DNA from: Candidatus Nitrotoga sp. AM1P
GTDB lineage: Bacteria; Pseudomonadota; Gammaproteobacteria; Burkholderiales; Gallionellaceae
Length of the DNA stretch: 64,000 nt
NCBI RefSeq assembly: GCF_013168275.1
Contig: NZ_AP019547.1
Span: 2,914,001-2,978,000, forward strand
Reading direction: 5' to 3'
A program made the position numbers and the translations under genes. A model generated the notes under the pieces. It had not been told where the DNA came from. It did no database searches and was given only the letters and a program-made list of their open reading frames with translations. Each line of letters starts with the position of its first letter. Positions within the stretch are counted from its first letter, which is position 1. Below, piece by piece: positions 29,452 to 37,751 of the stretch.

Positions 29452-29847
29452 ATGAGAATGGTTAGCGCACGGTTCATCCTGCATTTTTTATGCTGCTTGT
29501 TTGCAATGCTGCTGGCATTGGTTTCAGTACAAACTTATGCTGATGTGTTTGGGTCAAATAATGACCGTGAAATGCAGATTATCGCGGTGTCCGCGTTGCC
29601 GCTGGAAGGGCGAGAAACCTTGCATCTCATTAAGCAGGGTGGCCCATTTTTATATGCGCGTGATGGTGTGATATTCAGTAATTTTGAAAAACGATTGCCC
29701 AAGCGTCAGCGTGGCTATTATCGTGAATTTACGGTGAAAACACCTGGAATACGCAATCGTGGTGCACGGCGCATTGTCTGTGGCCAACCTGTTGAGTGTT
29801 ATTACAGCGCTGACCATTACCAGACTTTTCGGCGCATCGTGGAATAA
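29452..29847 (+). CDS. secreted barnase-like guanyl-specific ribonuclease
   Basis: The 131-residue product has a signal peptide (FILHFLCCLFAMLLALVSVQ, cleaved near TYA) and a microbial RNase N1/T1 domain. Against barnase, all three catalytic residues are in place: Glu in GYYREFTVKT, Arg in GARRIV, and His in SADHYQTFRRI, the last matching the barnase motif DHYQTF. It should cleave RNA after guanosine and be toxic inside the cell. The next gene, one base later, encodes a barstar-type inhibitor. A start at 29458 is also possible; neither has a strong RBS. Whether it is an exported toxin or a nutrient-scavenging enzyme is open. Confidence 0.9.
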   Translation: MRMVSARFILHFLCCLFAMLLALVSVQTYADVFGSNNDREMQIIAVSALPLEGRETLHLIKQGGPFLYARDGVIFSNFEKRLPKRQRGYYREFTVKTPGIRNRGARRIVCGQPVECYYSADHYQTFRRIVE

Positions 29848-29848
29848 C

Positions 29849-30244
29849 ATGGATAATTTGTCGCTGCGCTTAAAAGATGTAAGTGAGGCGGGTGCATACC
29901 GGCTGGGTTGTCGCTTGGACGAGTTGTACGCAGCAGTGGCAGAGGCAGGTTGCGTCTTGTTCGAGATTGATCTGGCTGAGATAGAGGGCAAGGAAAAATT
30001 TATCGCTGTCATGGCTCAGGCAGTTTGTGTGCCGGATTGGTTTGGTAGCAATTGGGATGCGCTGGCCGATACATTGAGTGACCTTTCCTGGCAACCTGCT
30101 TGTGGTTATGTGCTGTTATTGCGTAATGATAATGGCACACTCGGGATGGCTGCTGAGGATCACAATATGGCTATGGAAATTTTTGCTGACACGATAGCTT
30201 TCTGGAAATCGCAAGATAAACCATTCTGGATTTTTTTCTGCTAG
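29849..30244 (+). CDS. barstar family ribonuclease inhibitor
   Basis: Barstar binds the barnase active site in the cytoplasm and protects the producer before export. The 131 residues contain the family hallmark PDWFGSNWDALADTLSDLSW, with the helix whose Asp residues plug the RNase, preceded by GCVLFEIDLAEIEGKEKF. No signal peptide is present, as expected for a cytoplasmic inhibitor. The start I chose, ATG at 29849, lies one base after the RNase stop; a longer frame from 29759 would overlap the RNase. The tight pairing implies translational coupling and a matched supply of inhibitor. The domain call is firm. Confidence 0.92.
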   Translation: MDNLSLRLKDVSEAGAYRLGCRLDELYAAVAEAGCVLFEIDLAEIEGKEKFIAVMAQAVCVPDWFGSNWDALADTLSDLSWQPACGYVLLLRNDNGTLGMAAEDHNMAMEIFADTIAFWKSQDKPFWIFFC

Positions 30245-30252
30245 CGCCATTC

Positions 30253-30702
30253 ATGCAATATAAATTACCAGTTTCGGTGTTAGTGGTGATTTATACCTTG
30301 GATTTTGAGGTGTTGCTTCTGGAACGCGCTGATCACCCAGGTTCCTGGCAATCAGTCACCGGTAGCCAGGATGAAGGCGAGCCTTTGCGCGAGACAGCTG
30401 CGCGCGAAGTGTTTGAGGAAACTGGCTTGGATGCCAACCTCTATGGTTTGCTGGACTGGCAGACTCAAAATATCTATGAAATTTATGCAAAATGGCAGCA
30501 TCGCTATGCACCAGGTACTCGGCATAACACCGAGCATGTATTTGGATTGGAATTACCCTGCGTGCTGTCTGTCCAATTGTCATCGCGGGAACATCTCAGT
30601 TATCAATGGTTGCCTTGGCAGGAAGCTGCAGGGCTGGTGTTTTCGCCCAGTAACCGCGAAGCGATTTTGCAGCTGCCTGAAAGAGAAAAAACGAGGGGCT
30701 GA
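30253..30702 (+). CDS. nudB: dihydroneopterin triphosphate diphosphatase NudB (Nudix)
   Basis: NudB removes pyrophosphate from dihydroneopterin triphosphate in folate synthesis. The 149 residues carry a complete Nudix box, GSQDEGEPLRETAAREVFEE followed by TG. The family ends VFGLELP and LSYQWLPWQEAAGLVFSPSN are present. Adjacency to aspS is the usual context of nudB in proteobacteria, here interrupted by the RNase/barstar pair. The start follows the barstar stop by 8 bases. Confidence 0.92.
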   Translation: MQYKLPVSVLVVIYTLDFEVLLLERADHPGSWQSVTGSQDEGEPLRETAAREVFEETGLDANLYGLLDWQTQNIYEIYAKWQHRYAPGTRHNTEHVFGLELPCVLSVQLSSREHLSYQWLPWQEAAGLVFSPSNREAILQLPEREKTRG

Positions 30703-30723
30703 AACGGCCCATACATATAGTGA

Positions 30724-31836
30724 ATGAAAGAATTTCAAATGAAGGAAATTGAGAGGCAGGGTGGCATGATATCGATTGCCTACGATCATCCCGGCTGCGC
30801 CACTTCGACAGCGTGGGCGAAGAAGCCGCGCGAACCGGAACTCGGTGAAAAAGCCATACTTATTGAGCGCATCAAGCGACTGTTAAAAGAACAGGATGCG
30901 GTGCTGGTAGCGCACTATTATGTACATCCGGACTTGCAGGACTTGGCCGATGCTACGGGCGGTTGTGTATCTGACTCCCTTGATATGGCCAATTTCGGCC
31001 ATCAGCATTCGGCGCAAACATTAGTGGTGGCGGGGGTGCGTTTCATGGGTGAGACAGCGAAAATCCTCAACCCGGAAAAGCGCGTATTAATGCCTGATTT
31101 GGATGCAAACTGTTCGCTCGATCTTGGTTGTCCGGTGGAGGAGTTTACTGCTTTCTGCGATGCACATCCGGATCGCACCGTGGTGGTATATGCCAATACC
31201 AGTGCGGCGGTAAAGGCACGCGCCGATTGGGTGGTAACCAGTTCTATCGCGTTGCCTATCGTTAAGCATCTAAAGGAGCAGGGGCAGAAGATATTGTGGG
31301 CACCGGACCGTCATCTGGGTCACTACATTCAGCAACAAAGTGGTGCCGACATGTTGCTGTGGCAAGGTTCATGTGTGGTGCATGACGAGTTCAAGACCAA
31401 GGAGTTGGCTGAACTCAAGGCGCAACACCCGGATGCCAAGGTGCTGGTTCACCCGGAATCCCCCCCGGCAGTGGTGCAGCTTGCTGATGTGGTGGGCTCC
31501 ACCACGCAGCTCATTAAGGCAACACAGAGTTTGGCTGCAAACAAGTTCATTGTGGCGACCGATAACGGTATTCTGCACAGGATGAAAACGTTATCGCCTG
31601 ACAAGATGTTTCTTGAAGCGCCTACGGCGGGAGATGGCGCGACTTGCACTAGCTGTAATCACTGTCCGTGGATGGCGATGAACGGGTTGTTAAATCTGGC
31701 TGACGTGTTGGAAAGAGGGAAGAATGAGATACATGTTGATCCGGTAATCGGGCGTCGTGCCAAGGTCTCTATCGAACGCATGCTGGATTTCGCGCGTCAA
31801 ATCGGCCTTCCCACACGAGGCATCGGTAACGCCTGA
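30724..31836 (+). CDS. nadA: quinolinate synthase NadA
   Basis: NadA condenses iminoaspartate with dihydroxyacetone phosphate to quinolinate in NAD synthesis, using a 4Fe-4S cluster. The 370 residues show [40 protein letters not shown] and [11 protein letters not shown] with the first cluster Cys. The last cluster Cys lies in [16 protein letters not shown] near residue 300. The N-terminal 40 residues are longer than in E. coli; an internal ATG at 30742 is possible. It lies 21 bp after nudB. Confidence 0.96.
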   Translation: MKEFQMKEIERQGGMISIAYDHPGCATSTAWAKKPREPELGEKAILIERIKRLLKEQDAVLVAHYYVHPDLQDLADATGGCVSDSLDMANFGHQHSAQTLVVAGVRFMGETAKILNPEKRVLMPDLDANCSLDLGCPVEEFTAFCDAHPDRTVVVYANTSAAVKARADWVVTSSIALPIVKHLKEQGQKILWAPDRHLGHYIQQQSGADMLLWQGSCVVHDEFKTKELAELKAQHPDAKVLVHPESPPAVVQLADVVGSTTQLIKATQSLAANKFIVATDNGILHRMKTLSPDKMFLEAPTAGDGATCTSCNHCPWMAMNGLLNLADVLERGKNEIHVDPVIGRRAKVSIERMLDFARQIGLPTRGIGNA

Positions 31837-31916
31837 CGAATGTGTGCGGCTAACAATACGTTCATTGCGTATATTAAATGTATGTGGTCTGCTGATGCGG
31901 TATTGATGAGCCACCT

Positions 31917-32669
31917 ATGACCACACTGAACATCGTTACCTACAACATTCACAAGGGTTTGTCCCATTTCAACCGGCGCATTGTGCTGCACGAATTGCGC
32001 GAGCGCTTGCGTCACCTCAACGCCGATATCGTGTTCCTGCAGGAGGTGCAGGGCGAGAATAGCCGGGATGTACGGTATCTACATGGCTACGCCACTTCGT
32101 CGCAACATGAGTTTCTGGCTGACCAGATATGGCCGCATCATGCGTATGGGAAGAATTCCGTGTATATAGGCGGTCATCACGGAAATGCCCTCTTGAGTCG
32201 TTACTCGATTGTGGAGTGGGATAATTTGGATATTTCCGCGCACCGCTTCGAGAGTCGAGGCCTGCTGCATTGTGTAATTGACCTGCCAAAAATTGATCAA
32301 AGGAAGATCAGTCAACCGCTGCATTGCATTTGTGTACATTTTGGCTTATTCAAACGTGGCCGCGTAGTGCAATTTAATGCGCTGATTGAGCGTATAAAAC
32401 AGATGGTACCGCTGGATGCACGACTTATTGTCGCGGGTGATTTTAATGACTGGCGCAACAATGCCAGTCAGCTGCTAACCCATGAATTGCAATTGCAAGA
32501 GGTGTTTGAAGCAAATCTTGGCAGGCCGGCACGTAGTTTTCCGGCGGGCATACCGCTACTGTGCATGGATCGCATTTATGTGCGCGGGCTGGAGATTCAG
32601 CGCTGCGAGGTGCATGCGTGGAGAAAAATTTCAGACCATGTAGCGCTGTCCACAACGCTCGCCTTATGA
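31917..32669 (+). CDS. endonuclease/exonuclease/phosphatase family hydrolase
   Basis: This is a 250-residue metal-dependent hydrolase of the EEP superfamily. The opening NIVTYNIHKGLSHFNRR carries the conserved Asn, ADIVFLQEVQG holds the metal-binding Glu, VAGDFNDWRNNASQL the catalytic Asp/Asn, and KISDHVALSTTL the final Asp-His pair. There is no signal peptide. The stop overlaps the clsB start by four bases (ATGA), so the two are coupled. This EEP-clsB pairing is frequent (E. coli ybhP-ybhO), and the partner hints at lipid-related phosphodiester substrates, but the substrate is not known. Confidence 0.9.
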   Translation: MTTLNIVTYNIHKGLSHFNRRIVLHELRERLRHLNADIVFLQEVQGENSRDVRYLHGYATSSQHEFLADQIWPHHAYGKNSVYIGGHHGNALLSRYSIVEWDNLDISAHRFESRGLLHCVIDLPKIDQRKISQPLHCICVHFGLFKRGRVVQFNALIERIKQMVPLDARLIVAGDFNDWRNNASQLLTHELQLQEVFEANLGRPARSFPAGIPLLCMDRIYVRGLEIQRCEVHAWRKISDHVALSTTLAL

Positions 32670-33835
32670 GTAGTACGCATCTGGTTGACGGTCATATTCT
32701 GACTCTGTTACGTAACGGTGAGGAATACTTTCCGCGCCTGATTGCGGCGATAGACGCCGCGACCCGTACGGTCTATCTGGAAACTTATATTTATGCCGCC
32801 GACACGTGCGGTCGTTTGGTCTCGCAGGCGTTGCAGCGTGCGGCCAAGCGTGGGGTGAGGGTGCACTTGCTGCTGGATGGTTACGGTTCGGCCGATTTGC
32901 CGGTTGCGTGGGTGGATGATCTGCGCGGAGTGGGTGTAGCGGTGTTGTGGTACCGCCCGGAAATCGCACGCTTCAACTTGCGTCGCCACCGTCTGCGCCG
33001 GTTGCACCGTAAGCTGGCGCTGGTGGATGAGACTATCGCCTTTGTAAGCGGCATCAATATCATCAACGATGTGCCGGGTGGCCGGCTTATAGCGCCGCGC
33101 TTGGATTATTCGGTTGAGGTACGGGGAGCAACGGTAGAGCATATACAGTTCATTATGCGGCGTTTGTGGACGCTGGTGTCGTGGATAAATTTTCGGCGGC
33201 AGCGCGAGCGCGTAACACTACTGGCCCCGCACAAGAATACTCAGCAACACAAAGTGGCTTTTGTGTTGCGTGACAACTTGCGTCATCGTCACGATATTGA
33301 ACACGCTTATCTCAAAGCCATTGCCGGGGCGCGGCGAGAGATTATCATTGCCAACGCCTATTTTCTGCCCGGAATGCGCTTCCGCCATGCTTTATTAAAT
33401 GCGGCTCGACGTGGAGTGCGCGTTGTATTGCTGTTGCAAGGGCGGGTGGAGTATCGCCTGCAGCACTTTGCTACGCGTGCGCTTTATGATGAATTATTGC
33501 GAGCAGGTATTGAAATTCATGAATATCACGCCAGTTTTATGCACGCCAAGGTGGCGGTGGTGGATGGCTATTGGGCAACCGTAGGTTCATCCAATATAGA
33601 TCCATTCAGCCTGTGGCTGGCGCGCGAAGCTAACCTGGTCGTGCGCGATGCAGGGTTTGCTGAATCATTGCGTGCCGATTTGTTGCAAGAGATTGCGCAC
33701 AGTGCTCGGTTGATTTCCCATTCTGTGTGGCGCGAGCATGGTATATGGATGCATTTGCTGATGCGTATCAGCTATGCAATGGTTCGTTTCTTGACTGGCG
33801 TGATTGGTTACGCACGCGGACATGATAATGTTTAG
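32666..33835 (+). CDS. clsB: cardiolipin synthase B-type phospholipase D protein
   Basis: ClsB-type enzymes make cardiolipin (or phosphatidylglycerol) by phosphatidyl transfer at the inner membrane. The 389 residues hold two HKD motifs: HRKLALVDETIAFVSGINI (about residue 114) and HAKVAVVDGYWATVGSSNID (about residue 293). The first is preceded by ATRTVYLETYIYAADTCG. The start is ATG at 32666, overlapping the EEP gene stop; a frame open from 32561 has no family match before this point. There is no N-terminal membrane helix, as in E. coli ClsB. The order EEP-clsB matches E. coli ybhP-clsB. Confidence 0.92.
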   Translation: MSSTHLVDGHILTLLRNGEEYFPRLIAAIDAATRTVYLETYIYAADTCGRLVSQALQRAAKRGVRVHLLLDGYGSADLPVAWVDDLRGVGVAVLWYRPEIARFNLRRHRLRRLHRKLALVDETIAFVSGINIINDVPGGRLIAPRLDYSVEVRGATVEHIQFIMRRLWTLVSWINFRRQRERVTLLAPHKNTQQHKVAFVLRDNLRHRHDIEHAYLKAIAGARREIIIANAYFLPGMRFRHALLNAARRGVRVVLLLQGRVEYRLQHFATRALYDELLRAGIEIHEYHASFMHAKVAVVDGYWATVGSSNIDPFSLWLAREANLVVRDAGFAESLRADLLQEIAHSARLISHSVWREHGIWMHLLMRISYAMVRFLTGVIGYARGHDNV

Positions 33836-33955
33836 TCGCTATCGGTCAGATAGATTCGTTGGTCTGATGTAAACCACAATAATCCGACTGCACGGATTTA
33901 CGTGAGCGTAAAACGCGCGATGAACCTGTTCTGTTCAATCCGGTCGTTCATGTTT

Positions 33956-34717
33956 TCAATTAGCAAGTCGCTTACGATTTCGAAAAAGCACCGCCGCCCC
34001 CACCAGTGACATCGCCCATACGATGGCCGCACCACTTGGTAGATCTAACCATACTGACAGCAGTAGCCCGCCAGCATAACCTGAGGAACCTACTGCGAAG
34101 GCAATGATTATGCGTTGTCGTTTCCGTTGCAGATTGTGTGTGGCGAGTGCGGGGACGATGAGGCTGGCGAATACCAGATAAACTCCAACCAGTTGTACCG
34201 AGGCGGTTACAGCCAATGCGAATAGTGTATAGAAACCCATGCTGCCAAATCGTTTATTAACCACGCTCCACAGCGCCAGCAAAGTGGCAGTGAGGATCGC
34301 CGTTGCTATGAGCTGGGTTTTGCTCACCCACAGGATTTGCCCGACCAGTAAGTCTTTAATATGCTCGCCGGCTTTGGTGTCGTGGCTCATCAGCAGGATG
34401 CTGCCGCTGGCGGCGAGGACGAACAGCAAGCCAATGCAGGCTTCCTGAACTTCTGGTAGTTTGCGTTCTATGATGGTTAGCAGCTCTGCACCTAGCAGGG
34501 CGCTGGTGGCTGCCATTACTTGCACTGCGAGTGGATATTCGGTCAATCTCAGCAGTCCCGCGACGACCACCCCGAGTCCTGCGATCTGGGCCACGGTGAT
34601 GTCAGCGAAGATAATGCCGCGTGCCAACACCTTCATGCCGAGTGGGACATGGGTGGCGAGTACCAAAAGCCCGGCAATGAAGGCGGGCAGCAAAATTTCA
34701 AGATCGACTATATTCAT
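33956..34717 (-). CDS. znuB: metal ABC transporter permease, ABC-3 (ZnuB) family
   Basis: This inner-membrane permease for zinc or manganese uptake has 253 residues and about eight hydrophobic helices. The family segments are LGMKVLARGIIFADITVAQI, IGLLFVLAASGSILLMSH and ASLIVPALATHNLQRKRQ. I start at ATG 34717, which has AGGAG 9 bases upstream. A frame to 34747 adds residues without support. The upstream gene encodes the binding protein 74 bp away. No gene for the ATPase (ZnuC) follows; the next gene on the downstream side is the convergent clsB. The metal is not determined. Confidence 0.9.
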   Translation of the reverse strand: MNIVDLEILLPAFIAGLLVLATHVPLGMKVLARGIIFADITVAQIAGLGVVVAGLLRLTEYPLAVQVMAATSALLGAELLTIIERKLPEVQEACIGLLFVLAASGSILLMSHDTKAGEHIKDLLVGQILWVSKTQLIATAILTATLLALWSVVNKRFGSMGFYTLFALAVTASVQLVGVYLVFASLIVPALATHNLQRKRQRIIIAFAVGSSGYAGGLLLSVWLDLPSGAAIVWAMSLVGAAVLFRNRKRLAN

Positions 34718-34791
34718 CTTGTGTACTCCTAAAATCTCCTTCTTCACATACCATCATGTTAAATGGAAGATGGGAGGAGAGAAGGTAAAAT

Positions 34792-35703
34792 TTAACTAGA
34801 TGATATTCCCGCCAGCAAACGCGCGATAGTATCGTCAAACAGGCCGAATAAATCTTTCGAGCCGTCCGAGCCACCTACACTGAATGGCAAAACTACTTCA
34901 GGAATGTGCGCGCGCTCGGCAATCCATTTTGATGGTTTGGGATTTTGATAGGCTGAACGAACTACCATTTTTGCCGGAGATTGTTGTAACTGCACTATCA
35001 CTTTCGACAGGTGTGACACACTGGGTTCCATACCAGGCTTGGGTTCCAGCACGGCAACTTGTTTTAGCCCCAACCATATATTCATATAAGAATATGCTTG
35101 GTGCTGGGCGACAAAGGGCTGCCCTTTTAATGGTGCGGCCTGCTTTTCCCAGCGGGTTATTGCGGTTTGCCAAGTTTGAGTGAAGGCCTGTAGGCGGCTC
35201 ACGTAGAACGCTGTGTTGGCGGGATCAAGCTCGACCAGCCGCTCCGACAGCGCTTTTGCAATAGGGAGAAAGTTGCGAGCATCGAGATGGATGTGCGGAT
35301 TGCCCAGGGCATGCAGGTCGCCCAAAGCGCGATCCAGGCTAACGGGGATTTCCAGCATGGTCACATAGCTTGCGGCGTTGAAGTAACCCGGCTTACCGGG
35401 GACGGCGTTGACATTTCCAGATTCGCGCAGCATGAGCGGTAGCCAAGCCAATTCTAATTCCGCGCCGGTGCACACCACCAGTTGCGCACGGCGTGCTCTG
35501 GAAATCAGACCGGGACGTGCTTCCACATAGTGTGGGTCTTGCAGTGCGTTGGTAGCGGTATAGATGTTAGCTTTGTTTGCCGCCAGCTCCTTTGTCAGCG
35601 CTGCCCATTCGGGTTCGCAGGCTAAGACTTCCAAGGCTGCATGTACTGGCTTGATGAGTGCCGCCAGCAGCAAATACATTAAAGGGAAGAATATTTTTTT
35701 CAT
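34792..35703 (-). CDS. znuA: metal ABC transporter substrate-binding protein (ZnuA-like, cluster A-I)
   Basis: This periplasmic binding protein of 303 aa delivers zinc or manganese to the permease encoded downstream. A signal peptide (MKKIFFPLMYLLLAALIKPV) is cleaved near HAA. Metal-ligand segments typical of the family are LQDPHYVEARPGLISRARRA, NPHIHLDARNF and QHQAYSYM, with a final Asp region in GGSDGSKDLFGLFD. There is no His-rich loop of the kind many ZnuA proteins carry, so Mn or another metal remains possible. It is preceded 90 bp upstream by an outer-membrane barrel gene on the same strand, probably one regulated unit. Confidence 0.9.
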   Translation of the reverse strand: MKKIFFPLMYLLLAALIKPVHAALEVLACEPEWAALTKELAANKANIYTATNALQDPHYVEARPGLISRARRAQLVVCTGAELELAWLPLMLRESGNVNAVPGKPGYFNAASYVTMLEIPVSLDRALGDLHALGNPHIHLDARNFLPIAKALSERLVELDPANTAFYVSRLQAFTQTWQTAITRWEKQAAPLKGQPFVAQHQAYSYMNIWLGLKQVAVLEPKPGMEPSVSHLSKVIVQLQQSPAKMVVRSAYQNPKPSKWIAERAHIPEVVLPFSVGGSDGSKDLFGLFDDTIARLLAGISSS

Positions 35704-35793
35704 GGTGTTGTCCTTTGGGTTTTGTCAGACAAACAAGGAAGCCATCGTATTTTCCGTTGTCTGCATAGCCTCTTTCACGGCCCTGACGGTTAA

Positions 35794-37179
35794 TTAAAAC
35801 TTGTGTACGCCGTGCGCACCCAAACTCATAATATATTGCATAAAGAACTGCGTATCGGCCAGACCCTGCCGAGAATTGTCTTGAGCCACCTGCATGCGCA
35901 TGCGCGAAAATTCGCTTGGACTGTAGTCAAACATTATTGTGGTGCGTGTGGGAGTATAGCCATAGTTGCTGATAATATTGGAAGTATTCAGGAAGCCGAC
36001 CTGAGCTACACCAGAATTAAGCCGGTCATATCGCAGTCCTACACGCCAACGTGGCTTGAATTGATGAACGCCTTGCACATACCAGCCAGATTGGGTAACT
36101 GAGTAGCTGTCTGGAGTTGTAAGGTTATAAGTGAGCGTGCCATCTTCACGACGCCGGAAATATTCGCCCTGTAGCTTAAAATTTGTTAGACGGATATTCC
36201 CATTTGGTGCGTATTTCCACACGAAATCCACTCCGGCAGTCTTACTATTACCATTGAACACGTTGCTTACGCCACCTGTGGTACCGAGCAAATCGGGTAC
36301 AGCATCAAATTGTGCGTTCTCACGCTTGGTCTGATGCAAGGAAATACCTGCGAGGAAACTGCTGCTGTCACCTACGTCAGAACCGACATGGGCGAACAGT
36401 ACGCTGGAACCCATGCCATTTTTTTGCCGGCTAGTGCCTGGGTAACTGAGTCCTCGGCCGATTTCGGCACCGATTTCAATAAAGGTATCGGTTGGTGCCA
36501 GCCACCTTAATTGCATGCCGTCTTCACTTAATTGGTTGTTCCAGAATGTGCGATAAACGAGTGGCTGATCAACGAAATCCCATGCATGGGCATGTACCTC
36601 ATTCAAGTAACCCAGATGGGAAAAAAATCGTCCAAACATTAGATTGAAGCCATCGCCCAGCGTGGTGGTCTGTATGAAGGCATTTTCCACTCCCAAACCG
36701 TTGTCAGGCGATAAGGCAAGTTTAGCTTCACCACGGAACTGTGGATCGATGTTGGCAATAAGGCTTAGTTCTGTTTCTTGCAAACTGAACCCTTTGCTAT
36801 ATCCGTGGTCGTTGGGAGCCATGGCAAAGCCGGTGATGGGCACCGCCGGATCTTTTCTTAAGTTTTCATAGGTGCCCGTCAGGATCAGCGAGGTGGCCGG
36901 ATTGTATGCGCTCACACTAGAGGCAGGAGCACGGTTGGGCTGTGGTGCGGGGGTTTGTACTTGCGCTTGCGTAACCGTGGCTTCGGCTTGGCGGCTGGCC
37001 TCGGCTTGTTGCAGACGTTGTTCAAGTTGCGTGATACGTTGTTCGTAACTGTCTTTCAGTTGTTTGATCTGTTCGCGAATGTCGTTTAAATCTTTATCAC
37101 TTGCAGCATAGACGTTCAGGGGCAAAGACAGTGCCACACATAACATTGCATGCTTAAGAGAATCGCTATAGATCGCCAT
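35794..37179 (-). CDS. outer-membrane beta-barrel protein with N-terminal coiled coil, linked to metal uptake genes
   Basis: The 461-residue product has a signal peptide ending near NVYAAS. A short coiled coil follows (about residues 28-65, LEQRLQQAEA), then an Ala/Pro/Gln linker, then a long alternating beta-strand region ending in a terminal Phe (GAHGVHKF), the usual outer-membrane assembly signal. There is no TonB box or plug domain that I can see, so it is porin-like rather than a TonB-dependent receptor. Its place directly upstream of the znuA/znuB genes on the same strand suggests it lets metal, or a metal complex, cross the outer membrane. The exact family is not recognised. Confidence 0.75.
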   Translation of the reverse strand: MAIYSDSLKHAMLCVALSLPLNVYAASDKDLNDIREQIKQLKDSYEQRITQLEQRLQQAEASRQAEATVTQAQVQTPAPQPNRAPASSVSAYNPATSLILTGTYENLRKDPAVPITGFAMAPNDHGYSKGFSLQETELSLIANIDPQFRGEAKLALSPDNGLGVENAFIQTTTLGDGFNLMFGRFFSHLGYLNEVHAHAWDFVDQPLVYRTFWNNQLSEDGMQLRWLAPTDTFIEIGAEIGRGLSYPGTSRQKNGMGSSVLFAHVGSDVGDSSSFLAGISLHQTKRENAQFDAVPDLLGTTGGVSNVFNGNSKTAGVDFVWKYAPNGNIRLTNFKLQGEYFRRREDGTLTYNLTTPDSYSVTQSGWYVQGVHQFKPRWRVGLRYDRLNSGVAQVGFLNTSNIISNYGYTPTRTTIMFDYSPSEFSRMRMQVAQDNSRQGLADTQFFMQYIMSLGAHGVHKF

Positions 37180-37554
37180 CTCATCTCGCCCGATTGTAAT
37201 GCTCTATAAAATTTTGCGTATTTAGCGTTTTACGTGAAATTTATTCTTTACATTTATGCTGGTGTTCTACTCTTCTTTTGTATGAATTTGTCTGTGTGTT
37301 GAGCTATATAGAAAAATCCCAGCGATATTTTAAAGAATCATTGTATGCATATTTAACCAGTATTTTTGGGTAATATTTTTGCGGGTTTTTGTATTGGTTA
37401 AATAATAGGGTAGCAGCTAAAAAAAGAGAATAAGCAAATTCCTTATTTATTATCTAACGGAAAGCCATCAGTTATTTTCAACTTTACTCGGGTAGATTAA
37501 ATGCGAGCAAACGGGAGACACGGATGTTAGTAAATTTTAATTTTAGCGTTCCTT
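37180..37554. other. AT-rich intergenic stretch upstream of the metal-uptake unit
   Basis: About 370 bases hold no gene. The part next to 37180 must contain the promoter of the barrel/znuA/znuB unit on the minus strand. I looked for a Zur-type palindrome and found no convincing one. Confidence 0.4.
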
Positions 37555-37742
37555 AAAATATAACGTTCTCCAAAAGTTTAGAATGGAGGCGGGCCATTGG
37601 TCTCAGTCGAATGCAAGCAAACCGGCAATTGTCTGAGACCGTGATATTGCAACATAGCTTTTCAGGCAAGCGCCGGATGATGTTGAAGCACTGATTATCC
37701 TGAAATAATACACTGGCTTTCCGCCCACCAATATCCATTATG
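37555..37742 (-). pseudogene. decayed duplicate of an internal czcA segment
   Basis: In the minus-strand frame at 37553-37816 the segment GGRKASVLFQDNQCFNII, followed by RRLPEKLCCNI, matches GGQKAGVLFQGDRRFDIIVR with LPEKLRSNM of the intact czcA (coding bases about 38600-38760). The similarity continues in another frame to the NQAND region of the parent. It covers about 185 bp, many bases differ, and neither end of the gene is present. The piece begins 10 bp beyond the czcA stop. It looks like the residue of an old second RND gene, or an ectopic copy. Confidence 0.75.
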
Positions 37743-37751
37743 CTATGCATC

